Shown one piece after another: positions 8,053 through 15,366 of a DNA stretch of 64,000 nt. Both the position numbers and the translations under genes were made by a program. The notes below the pieces were generated by a model that searched no databases, was not told the DNA's origin, and saw only the letters and a program-made list of their open reading frames with translations. How positions within the stretch are numbered: position 1 is the first letter of the stretch; every line of letters starts with the position of its first letter. Source of the DNA: an uncultured Veillonellaceae bacterium (GTDB lineage: Bacteria > Bacillota > Negativicutes > Selenomonadales > Selenomonadaceae). The DNA lies in contig CADCIX010000007.1 in assembly GCA_902801565.1 (NCBI GenBank), positions 62,001-126,000 on the forward strand. The letters run 5' to 3'.

Positions 8053-9507
8053 ATGGCAGCAACGGTACTTATTCCCACAACTCTCCGCAGCTTCACGGGG
8101 AATCGCTCAGAGCTTTCGCTTGCCGGTTCCACGGTGGCACAGCTTCTGGATGCCCTGGTGGAGGAATGTCCGGATGCGAAAAAGGCACTTTTTGACGGGG
8201 AAGGAAAACTGCGTTCCTTTGTGAACGTGTTTGTGGACGGCAGGAATATCAAGGAACTGGCAGGCTTTGCCACAGAGGTGCCCGCAGGGGCAGAGGTCAT
8301 GCTGATTCCCGCCATTGCCGGAGGTTCCGGCAGGGAGAGCGTGATTGAGGAGCGGGATAGCGAAAAGCTGTCAAATGATGAGATTTCCCGCTATAGCAGG
8401 CATTTGCTCTTGAAAGAGGTTGGCCTCAAGGGGCAGCGACGGCTCAAATCGGCCAGGGTGCTGATTGTCGGACTGGGAGGCCTGGGAACCCCTTTGGCCC
8501 AATATCTGGCGGCGGCAGGGGTGGGAACCATCGGGCTCCTGGACTACGATGCTGTGGAAGCATCCAACCTGCAGCGGCAGGTCATCCATCGCACCCGTGA
8601 TGTAGGGCGCCCCAAGGTCGCTTCGGCAAAGGATGCCGTGAAGAACATCAATCCCCTGGTGAAGACTGAGGCATACAATATGCGCCTCACGGCTGAAAAC
8701 GCTTTGGATATCATTGGTGAGTACGACATCGTGGCCGATGCGACGGACAACTACAAGAGCCGCTACCTCATCAATGATGCCTGCGCGATTCTTGGAAAGC
8801 CGGATGTGTTTGGGGCCATGTACCAGTTCGAGGGCCAGGCCTCGGTCTTTTATGCCAGGGAGGGGCCTTGCTATCGCTGTGTCTATCCTTCTCCTCCGCC
8901 GCCCGGGCTTGTTCCATCCTGCGCCCAGGGCGGCGTGGTCGGGGTACTTCCCGGCATCATCGGCACCATCCAGGCCAATGAGGTCATCAAGCTCATTGTC
9001 GGCGGCGGCGAGCCTTTGATTGGGAGGCTGCTGGTATTTGACGCATGGAAGATGAAATTCCGGGAACTGAAAATCGCAAAGAATGAGGATTGCCCGCTTT
9101 GCGGAAAGCAGGCGAACATCACGGAACTGAAGGAATATGACTATGACGAGTTCTGCGGCCTGCGGCAGGAGGAAAAGGAAGAACCCATCGAGGGAATTGA
9201 AGCCAGGGAACTGAAACGGCGCATGGACGCGGGGGAGCCGCTGACCATCGTGGATATCCGCGAGCCCCATGAAAGGGCCATCGTCAAGTTCCCGAAGGCC
9301 GTGGTCATCCCCATCGGACAGCTGGCCCGTCGGCAGGATGAACTGAACCCCAAGGTGGATACGATATTCATCTGCAAGGAAGGAAAGCGGAGCATCCTCG
9401 CCATCCGTACCTTGCGGGAGGCGGGCTATAAAGGCCCCATGTACAACCTGAAAGATGGCATCAATACCTGGGCCAGAGATGTAGACAAGTCTCTTCCCCA
9501 GTATTGA
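8053..9507 (+). CDS. Fused CysO-like sulfur carrier, ThiF/MoeB E1 and rhodanese
   Basis: Three domains are joined in 484 residues. Residues 1-91 are a ubiquitin-like carrier that starts ATVLIPTTLRSFTG and ends IPAIAGG, closely like mycobacterial CysO. Residues 108-360 are an E1 adenylyltransferase with GLGGLGTP (140-147), the zinc cysteines C273/C276 and C347/C350, and TDN near 231. Residues 375-484 are a rhodanese with active C441 in FICKEGKRS. In CysO proteins the terminal Gly-Gly is adenylated and thiocarboxylated. Here G90-G91 is internal and runs straight into SGRES, so it would need cleavage to work. Domains two and three match MoeZ, the CysO activator. The gene lies 7 bases after the cysteine synthase gene. 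Confidence 0.9.
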   Translation: MAATVLIPTTLRSFTGNRSELSLAGSTVAQLLDALVEECPDAKKALFDGEGKLRSFVNVFVDGRNIKELAGFATEVPAGAEVMLIPAIAGGSGRESVIEERDSEKLSNDEISRYSRHLLLKEVGLKGQRRLKSARVLIVGLGGLGTPLAQYLAAAGVGTIGLLDYDAVEASNLQRQVIHRTRDVGRPKVASAKDAVKNINPLVKTEAYNMRLTAENALDIIGEYDIVADATDNYKSRYLINDACAILGKPDVFGAMYQFEGQASVFYAREGPCYRCVYPSPPPPGLVPSCAQGGVVGVLPGIIGTIQANEVIKLIVGGGEPLIGRLLVFDAWKMKFRELKIAKNEDCPLCGKQANITELKEYDYDEFCGLRQEEKEEPIEGIEARELKRRMDAGEPLTIVDIREPHERAIVKFPKAVVIPIGQLARRQDELNPKVDTIFICKEGKRSILAIRTLREAGYKGPMYNLKDGINTWARDVDKSLPQY

Positions 9508-9547
9508 CATATAAACAATCTGTGTAAACATTTTAGGAGGAGTCACA
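9504..9547 (+). promoter_or_regulatory. Possible weak internal promoter before the encapsulin gene
   Basis: TTGACA at 9504-9509 overlaps the stop codon of the fusion gene, but the hexamer 17 bp downstream (AACATT) is a poor -10. The gap then holds a strong ribosome binding site (AGGAGG) seven to eight bases before the encapsulin ATG. Extra transcription would help make the many shell subunits, but the evidence is thin. Confidence 0.25.
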
Positions 9548-10489
9548 ATGGCAGACGAGAAGAAGATCAACGCTTTGGGCAAGGAAGTTGCCTACAATCT
9601 TGCGGATATCACGAAGACGAGGCCGCAGTTCAGGTCCATCACGCCCCGCTGGCTTACGAAGCTCTTGGAGTTCAAGGGACTGGAGTCCGGCATTTACCGG
9701 GTGAACAAGGTAGTGGAGGGCGACACCCCGCTGGATGTTTTGTGCAGCTCGGAGAAGAAGTCGGACATCATTCCCCAGGGCTATGTAGAGTACGAACTCA
9801 AGCCGCGGGAGTACATTCTGAACTCCATTTCCACCATCATCAATGTCAACACGGCGGTGCAGGATGTGTACAGTTCTCCCTATGACCAGGCCAAGGAACA
9901 GCTTTCCCTTGCCATCGAGAGCCTTCGGGAGCGGCAGGAGAGCCAGATCATCAATAACGACGATTATGGTCTCCTCAAGAACGTGGCGGATTCCCAGCGC
10001 ATCCAAACGAGGAATGGCGCGCCCACGCCGGATGATCTCGACGAGCTCATCACGAAGGTGTGGAAGGAGCCTTCCTTCTTCCTGGCACATCCCCGTGCCA
10101 TTGCGGCTTTCGAGCGGGAATGCACGAAGCGCGGCGTACCTCCTGTCACCGTGAACCTTGCCGGGGGTACCTTCATCACCTGGCGGGGCATTCCCCTCAT
10201 TCCCACGAACAAGCTTTTGGTGGATGGCCTCAAGGAACCGAAAAGCCAGAGCGGGAAGACGAACATCCTGCTTCTGCGCACGGGCGAGGCAAAGCGTGGT
10301 GTCGTCGGCCTCTATCAGGCGGGCATGAAGGATGAGGCATCCCGCGGCCTGTCTGTGCGCTATCGCGGCATCGATGACAAGGGCGTCGCATCCTACCTCC
10401 TGTCCCTGTACTGCTCGGCCGCCATTCTGGCAGATGATGCTTTGGCCGTGCTGGAGGATGTGGAGGTAGGTGAGTACTATGATTACTAA
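9548..10489 (+). CDS. Encapsulin shell protein, Family 2A (SrpI-like)
   Basis: This 313-residue protein resembles Family 2A encapsulins, the HK97-fold shells typified by Synechococcus SrpI. The N-terminus (ALGKEVAYNLADITKTRPQF, then SITPRWLTKLLEFKG) and the later SFFLAHPRAIAAFERECTKRG and GIPLIPTNKLLVDG segments are typical of that group. There is no cyclic-nucleotide-binding domain, which separates it from Family 2B, and the length fits 2A. Family 2A shells package a cysteine desulfurase, and such a gene with a cargo-type N-terminus follows with an 11-base overlap. It should therefore form a hollow cytoplasmic particle that holds the desulfurase. The family call is by recognition, not by alignment. 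Confidence 0.88.
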   Translation: MADEKKINALGKEVAYNLADITKTRPQFRSITPRWLTKLLEFKGLESGIYRVNKVVEGDTPLDVLCSSEKKSDIIPQGYVEYELKPREYILNSISTIINVNTAVQDVYSSPYDQAKEQLSLAIESLRERQESQIINNDDYGLLKNVADSQRIQTRNGAPTPDDLDELITKVWKEPSFFLAHPRAIAAFERECTKRGVPPVTVNLAGGTFITWRGIPLIPTNKLLVDGLKEPKSQSGKTNILLLRTGEAKRGVVGLYQAGMKDEASRGLSVRYRGIDDKGVASYLLSLYCSAAILADDALAVLEDVEVGEYYDY

Positions 10490-12062
10490 TCCCGCCATCC
10501 CCGCAGGGCTTCCGACGGAGTCGGAGCTTCTGTCTCTGGCAGGCGAGTTTGAAGCAGAGACCTGCGCCAATGGCATCAACGCCCTTTTGACTGACGGCAA
10601 TCCTCAGGTCATAAGCCAGGCCATCGCGAAAGCGGAATCGGCAGCCGGGTATTATACTCTGGCTGATGCAGACTATGCCGGGCTGATTGACGAGGTGCTG
10701 ACAGCAGGAAATATCGTTGCCCCTGCGGCTGCCGCACTTGCTGAGGAGCCCCCTGCCGGCTACCAGCCTTCCGTCATTTCCGTCAGGGAAGCGGAAAAAG
10801 GCACACAGACAGTGGAAACAGCGCCTTCCGCCAAGTCTGGCAGCATTGTGATCGGCACCAAGTCTCTGGAGGATATCCGCCGTGACTTCCCGATTCTCTC
10901 GGAGAAGATCCATGGGCATGATCTCGTCTGGCTGGACAACGGTGCGACCACTCAGAGGCCCCGGGCGGTCATTGACCGTCTCGTGCATTACTACCTCCAC
11001 GAGAATTCCAATGTCCATCGCGGTGCCCATGAGCTGGCGTCCCGCTCCACGGATGCCTATGAGGGAGCGCGGCAGACCGTAGCGGATTTCATCGGGGCAC
11101 CCTCCAAGGACAATATCGTCTTTGTGCGTGGCACCACGGAGGGCATCAACCTCGTGGCGCAAAGCTATGTCAAGCAATATCTCCAGCCGGGGGATGAGAT
11201 CATCCTGACACTTCTGGAGCATCATGCCAACATTGTTCCCTGGCAGCTCGTTGCACAGGAGACGGGAGCGGTGCTGAAGGTCGCTCCCGTGGATGATCGC
11301 GGGCAGATCATCCTGCCGGAGTATGAAAGGCTCTTTACCCGCCGGACAAAATTTGTTTCGGCCACTCATGTGTCCAATGTTCTCGGCACAATCACCCCTG
11401 TCCATGAGCTGGTACAGATTGCCCATCGCCATGGCGCCCGAATCCTGATTGACGGTGCCCAGTCGGTGGCCCATCTCCCGGTGGACGTGTCTTCCATGGA
11501 TGCGGATTTCTTCGTATTTTCCGGCCACAAGATCTTTGCCCCCACGGGCATTGGCGCGGTCTATGGAAAGAAGGAGGTGCTGGAGGCTGCCAGACCTTAC
11601 CAGGGCGGCGGAAACATGATCAAGGACGTTACCTTTGAACGTACCATCTACAATCCCGCGCCCAACAAGTTCGAGGCAGGGACAGGGAGTATTGCCGATG
11701 CCGTGGGGCTCGGGGCGGCTCTTGAGTACCTGAATGGTATCGGGATGCCCGCCATCAGCCAGTATGAGCACGAGCTGACCGAGTACGCCATGGGGGAACT
11801 GGCGAGTATCCCCGGCCTTACTCTCATCGGCACAGTTCCGGACAAGGCAGGGGTTCTGTCCTTCGTTCTGGAGGGCCAGGACATCGTGAGCGTGGGCGAG
11901 CGCCTGAACCAGTACGGCATCGCCGTTCGCGCAGGACACCATTGCGCACAGCCCATCCTGCGCCATTACGGACTGGAAGGCACGGTGCGCCCCAGTCTGG
12001 CGTTCTACAACTCCCCGGAGGATATTGACGCGCTGGTACGCGCTCTTTATTCCATGGTTTGA
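10479..12062 (+). CDS. Cysteine desulfurase (SufS class) with encapsulin-targeting N-terminal extension
   Basis: This 527-residue protein carries a complete class II cysteine desulfurase from about residue 128, with PLP lysine K351 (FSGHKIFAPTG) and persulfide cysteine C489 (RAGHHCAQP). The preceding 127 residues are absent from ordinary SufS. They begin with a short helical segment (GLPTESELLSLAGEF, 10-24), continue with a small Ala-rich helical region to about 80, and end in a Pro/Ala/Ser/Thr-rich linker. In Family 2A systems such an N-terminus loads the enzyme into the shell. The start overlaps the encapsulin gene by 11 bases. ATG 10479 is preferred; an in-frame GTG lies 9 bases upstream. 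Confidence 0.92.
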   Translation: MITNPAIPAGLPTESELLSLAGEFEAETCANGINALLTDGNPQVISQAIAKAESAAGYYTLADADYAGLIDEVLTAGNIVAPAAAALAEEPPAGYQPSVISVREAEKGTQTVETAPSAKSGSIVIGTKSLEDIRRDFPILSEKIHGHDLVWLDNGATTQRPRAVIDRLVHYYLHENSNVHRGAHELASRSTDAYEGARQTVADFIGAPSKDNIVFVRGTTEGINLVAQSYVKQYLQPGDEIILTLLEHHANIVPWQLVAQETGAVLKVAPVDDRGQIILPEYERLFTRRTKFVSATHVSNVLGTITPVHELVQIAHRHGARILIDGAQSVAHLPVDVSSMDADFFVFSGHKIFAPTGIGAVYGKKEVLEAARPYQGGGNMIKDVTFERTIYNPAPNKFEAGTGSIADAVGLGAALEYLNGIGMPAISQYEHELTEYAMGELASIPGLTLIGTVPDKAGVLSFVLEGQDIVSVGERLNQYGIAVRAGHHCAQPILRHYGLEGTVRPSLAFYNSPEDIDALVRALYSMV

Positions 12063-12085
12063 CGGTTTCATGTACGGTCGGCGAG

Positions 12086-12103
12086 CAGCGGAAACATCCG
12101 CTG
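12086..12103 (+). other. Intercistronic hairpin before serine acetyltransferase
   Basis: A perfect 7-bp stem (CAGCGGA / TCCGCTG) with a 4-base loop lies in the 81-base gap. Outer bases can extend it imperfectly towards GGTCGGC/GCTGGCC, and TTTT follows at 12117. It could lower expression of the last gene by partial termination, or mark an RNA-processing point. No promoter is visible in the gap. Confidence 0.4.
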
Positions 12104-12143
12104 TCTTTGCTGGCCGTTTTGGGATAAGCGAGGAGGTTTTTTT

Positions 12144-13097
12144 GTGTCGGATATGATTTCCAACGGCATCCAGGGGGCTATTCACGGCATCCTGTCGGAT
12201 TATGAGAAAGGGCGCAGCATCGACAAGCTGGATGTGTTCCGTCAGCCGGACCGCCGCATGATCACGGAACTGACGGAGAAGCTGTTCCGCGTGGTGTATC
12301 CCGGTTTCTTCAAGGACAGGTCCTATCGGGTTTACAACGTGAAAAACAACCTTTCCCTGGTCATAGAGGATATTGCGTATCTTCTCAACAAGCAGATTGC
12401 CATTGCCTTGGAATACAACCTGCATTCCGGGGGGGAGAGCGAGGACATCGAGGGGCGTTCCCAGCTCATCACATTGGAATTCTTGAAAAAGATTCCTGCG
12501 ATACGGGAATTCATCGAGACGGATGTCCAGGCGACCATGGACGGCGATCCTGCAGCCTACAGCGAAGATGAGATCATTTTCTCCTATCCCGGCATCCATG
12601 CCATTACGGTGCACCGGCTGGCCCATGCCCTCCATGGCCTCGGGGTGCCGGTGCTTCCCCGCATCATGAGTGAGTATGCCCATAGCCGCACGGGCATTGA
12701 CATCCATCCGGGTGCGAAGATCGGCAAGTTCTTCTTCATTGACCATGGCACGGGTATTGTCATCGGCGAGACCACGACCATCGGGCACCATGTGAAAATC
12801 TATCAGGGGGTCACACTGGGGGCGCTTTCCACAAAGGGCGGACGCCACCTGCGAAGCCTCAAGCGGCATCCCACGATTGAGGACTATGTGACCATCTATT
12901 CCGGCGCCTCCATCCTTGGAGGGAATACTGTCATTGGGGAGGGCGCCATCATCGGCGGCAACGCATTTATCACGAAGTCCGTGGCTCCGGGGACACAGAT
13001 CAGTGTGAAGAACCAGGAGCTTCACTATGACAAGAAGAAGAACATCGTGAACAAAGCGGATTTTGAAGAAGATGAAGCCTGGTTCTATACGATTTGA
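12144..13097 (+). CDS. cysE: Serine O-acetyltransferase (EpsC-type)
   Basis: This 317-residue enzyme makes O-acetylserine, the carbon skeleton for cysteine. The C-terminal half is a left-handed beta-helix of hexapeptide repeats (IHPGAKIGKFFFIDHGTG, then VIGETTTIG and GVTLGALSTKGGRHL), with the active-site histidines in the DIHPGA and DHGTG segments. The long N-terminal helical region matches the EpsC branch rather than short CysE. GTG 12144 has GAGGAGG 7 bases upstream. It closes the encapsulin operon and supplies substrate for the cysteine synthase that opens it. Serine acetyltransferases occur beside Family 2A encapsulins elsewhere. Confidence 0.92.
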   Translation: MSDMISNGIQGAIHGILSDYEKGRSIDKLDVFRQPDRRMITELTEKLFRVVYPGFFKDRSYRVYNVKNNLSLVIEDIAYLLNKQIAIALEYNLHSGGESEDIEGRSQLITLEFLKKIPAIREFIETDVQATMDGDPAAYSEDEIIFSYPGIHAITVHRLAHALHGLGVPVLPRIMSEYAHSRTGIDIHPGAKIGKFFFIDHGTGIVIGETTTIGHHVKIYQGVTLGALSTKGGRHLRSLKRHPTIEDYVTIYSGASILGGNTVIGEGAIIGGNAFITKSVAPGTQISVKNQELHYDKKKNIVNKADFEEDEAWFYTI

Positions 13098-13100
13098 CAA

Positions 13101-13137
13101 GCAAGGCCCTGCCATAACGGCGGGGCTTGACTTTTTC
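13101..13137 (+). terminator. Rho-independent terminator of the encapsulin operon
   Basis: An imperfect GC-rich stem (AAGGCCCTGCC / GGCGGGGCTT) with a short loop is followed by GACTTTTT. It begins a few bases after the acetyltransferase stop and precedes the metQ promoter. Confidence 0.65.
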
Positions 13138-13150
13138 CATTCATCTTGTG

Positions 13151-13207
13151 TTGACAATTATTGATATATGGTGTAGAATACAGTAAATTCATATATATAT
13201 AGTATGC
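13151..13207 (+). promoter_or_regulatory. Promoter and operator-like dyad of the metQ unit
   Basis: The -35 TTGACA (13151-13156), a 17-bp spacer and the -10 TAGAAT (13174-13179) form a good promoter. The element ATATATATAGTATGC at 13193-13207 occupies the same place relative to the -10 as in the encapsulin operon, 14 bases downstream. Its left arm is degenerate and its right arm TATGC is one base off the consensus. Confidence 0.65.
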
Positions 13208-13229
13208 TTTATAAAAGGAGATGTACTTC

Positions 13230-14036
13230 ATGGGAAAAAAATCGCTTACCGTCATTGCTGCAATGGTATCCATGCTGCTCTTGGCCGCAGGGTGTGGTGG
13301 AACAGCGGAAACAGAGAAGGAAATCCGTTTGGGGGCGACTGCCGGTCCACATGCGGAGGTTGCTGAAGCTGTTGCGAGAGAAGCAGGGAAACAGGGAATC
13401 AAGGTGAAGGTTGTTGAGTTTTCGGACTATGTGACGCCGAACCAGGCATTGGCAGATGGGGACCTGGAACTGGACAGCTACCAGCATGAACCGTTCCTTA
13501 GAAATTTCAATAAGGAGAAGGGGACTGACCTCAGCCCCATTGGTACGACCATCCTTATGCGCATGGGCATCTACAGCGACAAGGTACACGATGTTGCATC
13601 GGTGCCGGAGGGGGCAAAAGTGGCAATCCCCAACGACCCTACTAACGGAGGCAGAGGTTTGGTTCTGCTGGAAAAGGCCGGGCTCATCAAACTTCGTGAA
13701 GGTGCCGGCTTCAAGGCGACGGTGCAGGATGTGGTAGAGAACCCCCGGCATCTTCAGTTCGTGGAACTGGAGGCAGCGCAGCTTCCCCGCAGTTTGTCGG
13801 ATGTGGACATAGCTGCCATCACGATGAACTATGTCATGAGTGGCGGGTTGGATGTGGAGAAACAGGGCATTTTCCTGGAGGACAAGAGCGAACCTTTGGC
13901 AGTCATGGTTCTGGCTGCCCGTACGAAGGATAAGGATAAGCCGGAGTACAGGAAAATCGCAGAGATTTTCCATTCGGATGCGGTGAAGGAATTTATTGCA
14001 GAGCAGTACAAGGGCACCATTGTGCCAGCGGAATGA
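13230..14036 (+). CDS. metQ: MetQ/NlpA-type substrate-binding lipoprotein, without its transporter
   Basis: This 268-residue protein is a methionine-type ABC substrate-binding lipoprotein. The signal peptide ends in the lipobox LAAGC with C22 as lipidated residue. The mature part has the NlpA pattern (IRLGATAGPHAEVAE, FSDYVTPNQALADGDLELDSYQHEPFL, AIPNDPTNGGRGL). metN and metI are not adjacent, so it must work with a permease encoded elsewhere or bind its ligand on its own. ATG 13230 lies 9 bases after AAAGGAG; an in-frame ATG 9 bases upstream is too close to that site. The ligand may be methionine, cystine or a derivative. Confidence 0.88.
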   Translation: MGKKSLTVIAAMVSMLLLAAGCGGTAETEKEIRLGATAGPHAEVAEAVAREAGKQGIKVKVVEFSDYVTPNQALADGDLELDSYQHEPFLRNFNKEKGTDLSPIGTTILMRMGIYSDKVHDVASVPEGAKVAIPNDPTNGGRGLVLLEKAGLIKLREGAGFKATVQDVVENPRHLQFVELEAAQLPRSLSDVDIAAITMNYVMSGGLDVEKQGIFLEDKSEPLAVMVLAARTKDKDKPEYRKIAEIFHSDAVKEFIAEQYKGTIVPAE

Positions 14037-14045
14037 GGTGGCGAT

Positions 14046-15224
14046 ATGCAGAAGCTCAGCGAGCGCACCGCACATTTCACGGATTCTGTCATACGGCGCA
14101 TGACGCGCATCGCAAATCTTCACGGGGCAGTCAATCTCTCCCAGGGATTTCCTGATTTTGCGCCTCCGAAGGAAATCACGGAACGACTGGCAGAGGTTGC
14201 GCAAAGCGGCCCACATCAGTATGCGGTCACTTGGGGGGCACAGAATTTTCGGGAAGCCCTGGCCAGAAAGCAGGAGCATTTTTCCGGGCTTGCCGTGAAT
14301 CCAAACGAGGAAATCGTCGTGACCTGCGGCAGCACAGAGGGCATGATGGCGGCGATGATGTCTGTGGTGAATCCGGGGGACAAGGTGGTGGTCTTTTCCC
14401 CATTCTACGAAAACTACGGGGCGGATGCCATCCTTTCCGGAGCGGAGCCTGTCTATGTGCCTCTTGTGCCTCCGGAATTCCTGTTTGATGCGGAAGTGCT
14501 GGAAGATGCATTCCGGCAGGGAGCAAAAGCGCTGATTCTGTGCAATCCCTCCAATCCATGCGGAAAGGTGTTCACCAAGGAGGAACTGGAAGTCATAGCG
14601 AGGCTGGCCAGGAAATACGATGCCTATGTCATTACGGACGAGGTGTATGAGCATATTCTCTATGCACCGCACAGGCATTTGTATCTGGCAGTTCTTCCGG
14701 GCATGAGGGAGCGTACCATCATCGTAAGCTCCCTGTCCAAGACCTACTCCATTACGGGCTGGCGTCTTGGCTACGTTATCGCCCATCCAACGATTATCGA
14801 GAGAGTGAAGAAGGTGCATGATTTCCTGACGGTGGGAGCAGCCGCGCCGCTTATGGAAGCGGCAGTCGTGGGGCTGAATTTCCCGGATGCTTACTATCAG
14901 GAACTGCAAGCCCATTATGCGCATATGAAGGAATTGTTCGTTGGCGGTCTGAAAAGGCTCGGCTTTACAGTAACCGATCCACAGGGAGCCTATTATGTGC
15001 TCATGGATGTGAGCGAGTTCGGCGTTAGGGATGACTACGGTTTTTCCGAATGGCTGGCATCTGAAGTGGGCGTGGCAGCAGTTCCGGGGTCCAGTTTCTT
15101 CCACGAGGATGTGCATCACCTTGTGAGGTTCCATTTTGCCAAGGAGGATGCCACGTTGAACGAGGCACTGAATCGTTTGGAAAATCTGCGGAAAATGGCA
15201 CAGGGGCAAAAGAATTGGAAATGA
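14046..15224 (+). CDS. Class I/II aminotransferase (methionine/aromatic-type)
   Basis: This 392-residue fold-type I PLP aminotransferase has the family signatures NLSQGFPDFAPP near residue 33, CNPSNPCGKVFT, ITDEVYEHI, and the PLP lysine in SSLSKTYSITGWRLGY. The closest recognised groups are methionine/kynurenine-type aminotransferases (YbdL-like). The ATG follows the metQ stop by 9 bases, so both are cotranscribed from the sulfur-type promoter. That favours use of methionine or another sulfur amino acid, or its keto acid. The exact substrate cannot be fixed from sequence. Confidence 0.82.
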   Translation: MQKLSERTAHFTDSVIRRMTRIANLHGAVNLSQGFPDFAPPKEITERLAEVAQSGPHQYAVTWGAQNFREALARKQEHFSGLAVNPNEEIVVTCGSTEGMMAAMMSVVNPGDKVVVFSPFYENYGADAILSGAEPVYVPLVPPEFLFDAEVLEDAFRQGAKALILCNPSNPCGKVFTKEELEVIARLARKYDAYVITDEVYEHILYAPHRHLYLAVLPGMRERTIIVSSLSKTYSITGWRLGYVIAHPTIIERVKKVHDFLTVGAAAPLMEAAVVGLNFPDAYYQELQAHYAHMKELFVGGLKRLGFTVTDPQGAYYVLMDVSEFGVRDDYGFSEWLASEVGVAAVPGSSFFHEDVHHLVRFHFAKEDATLNEALNRLENLRKMAQGQKNWK

Positions 15225-15274
15225 AATAGCCGCCTCTTTAACTGTGCAGATATGTCAATTGGAAGACTTTGCCG

Positions 15275-15335
15275 TTGGCAAAATTTGAACAATGCGTTAT
15301 AATAAATTAGCTATATTCATACATAGCTAGTATGT
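15275..15335 (+). promoter_or_regulatory. Promoter and operator-like dyad of the symporter-larE-metY unit
   Basis: The -35 TTGGCA (15275-15280), a 17-bp spacer and TATAAT (15298-15303) form a strong promoter. The dyad ACATAGCTAGTATGT at 15321-15335 has perfect ACATA/TATGT arms around GCTAG. It lies 18 bases after the -10, matching the layout at the other sulfur promoters. Confidence 0.72.
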
Positions 15336-15366
15336 TTATACTTTTAAAAAGAAGGAAGGAACCTTT

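Noticed and set aside
9548-10489. Family 1 (linocin-like) or Family 2B encapsulin.
   Set aside because: There is no cyclic-nucleotide-binding domain, the cargo neighbour is a cysteine desulfurase, and the sequence resembles SrpI more than the shorter Family 1 shells.
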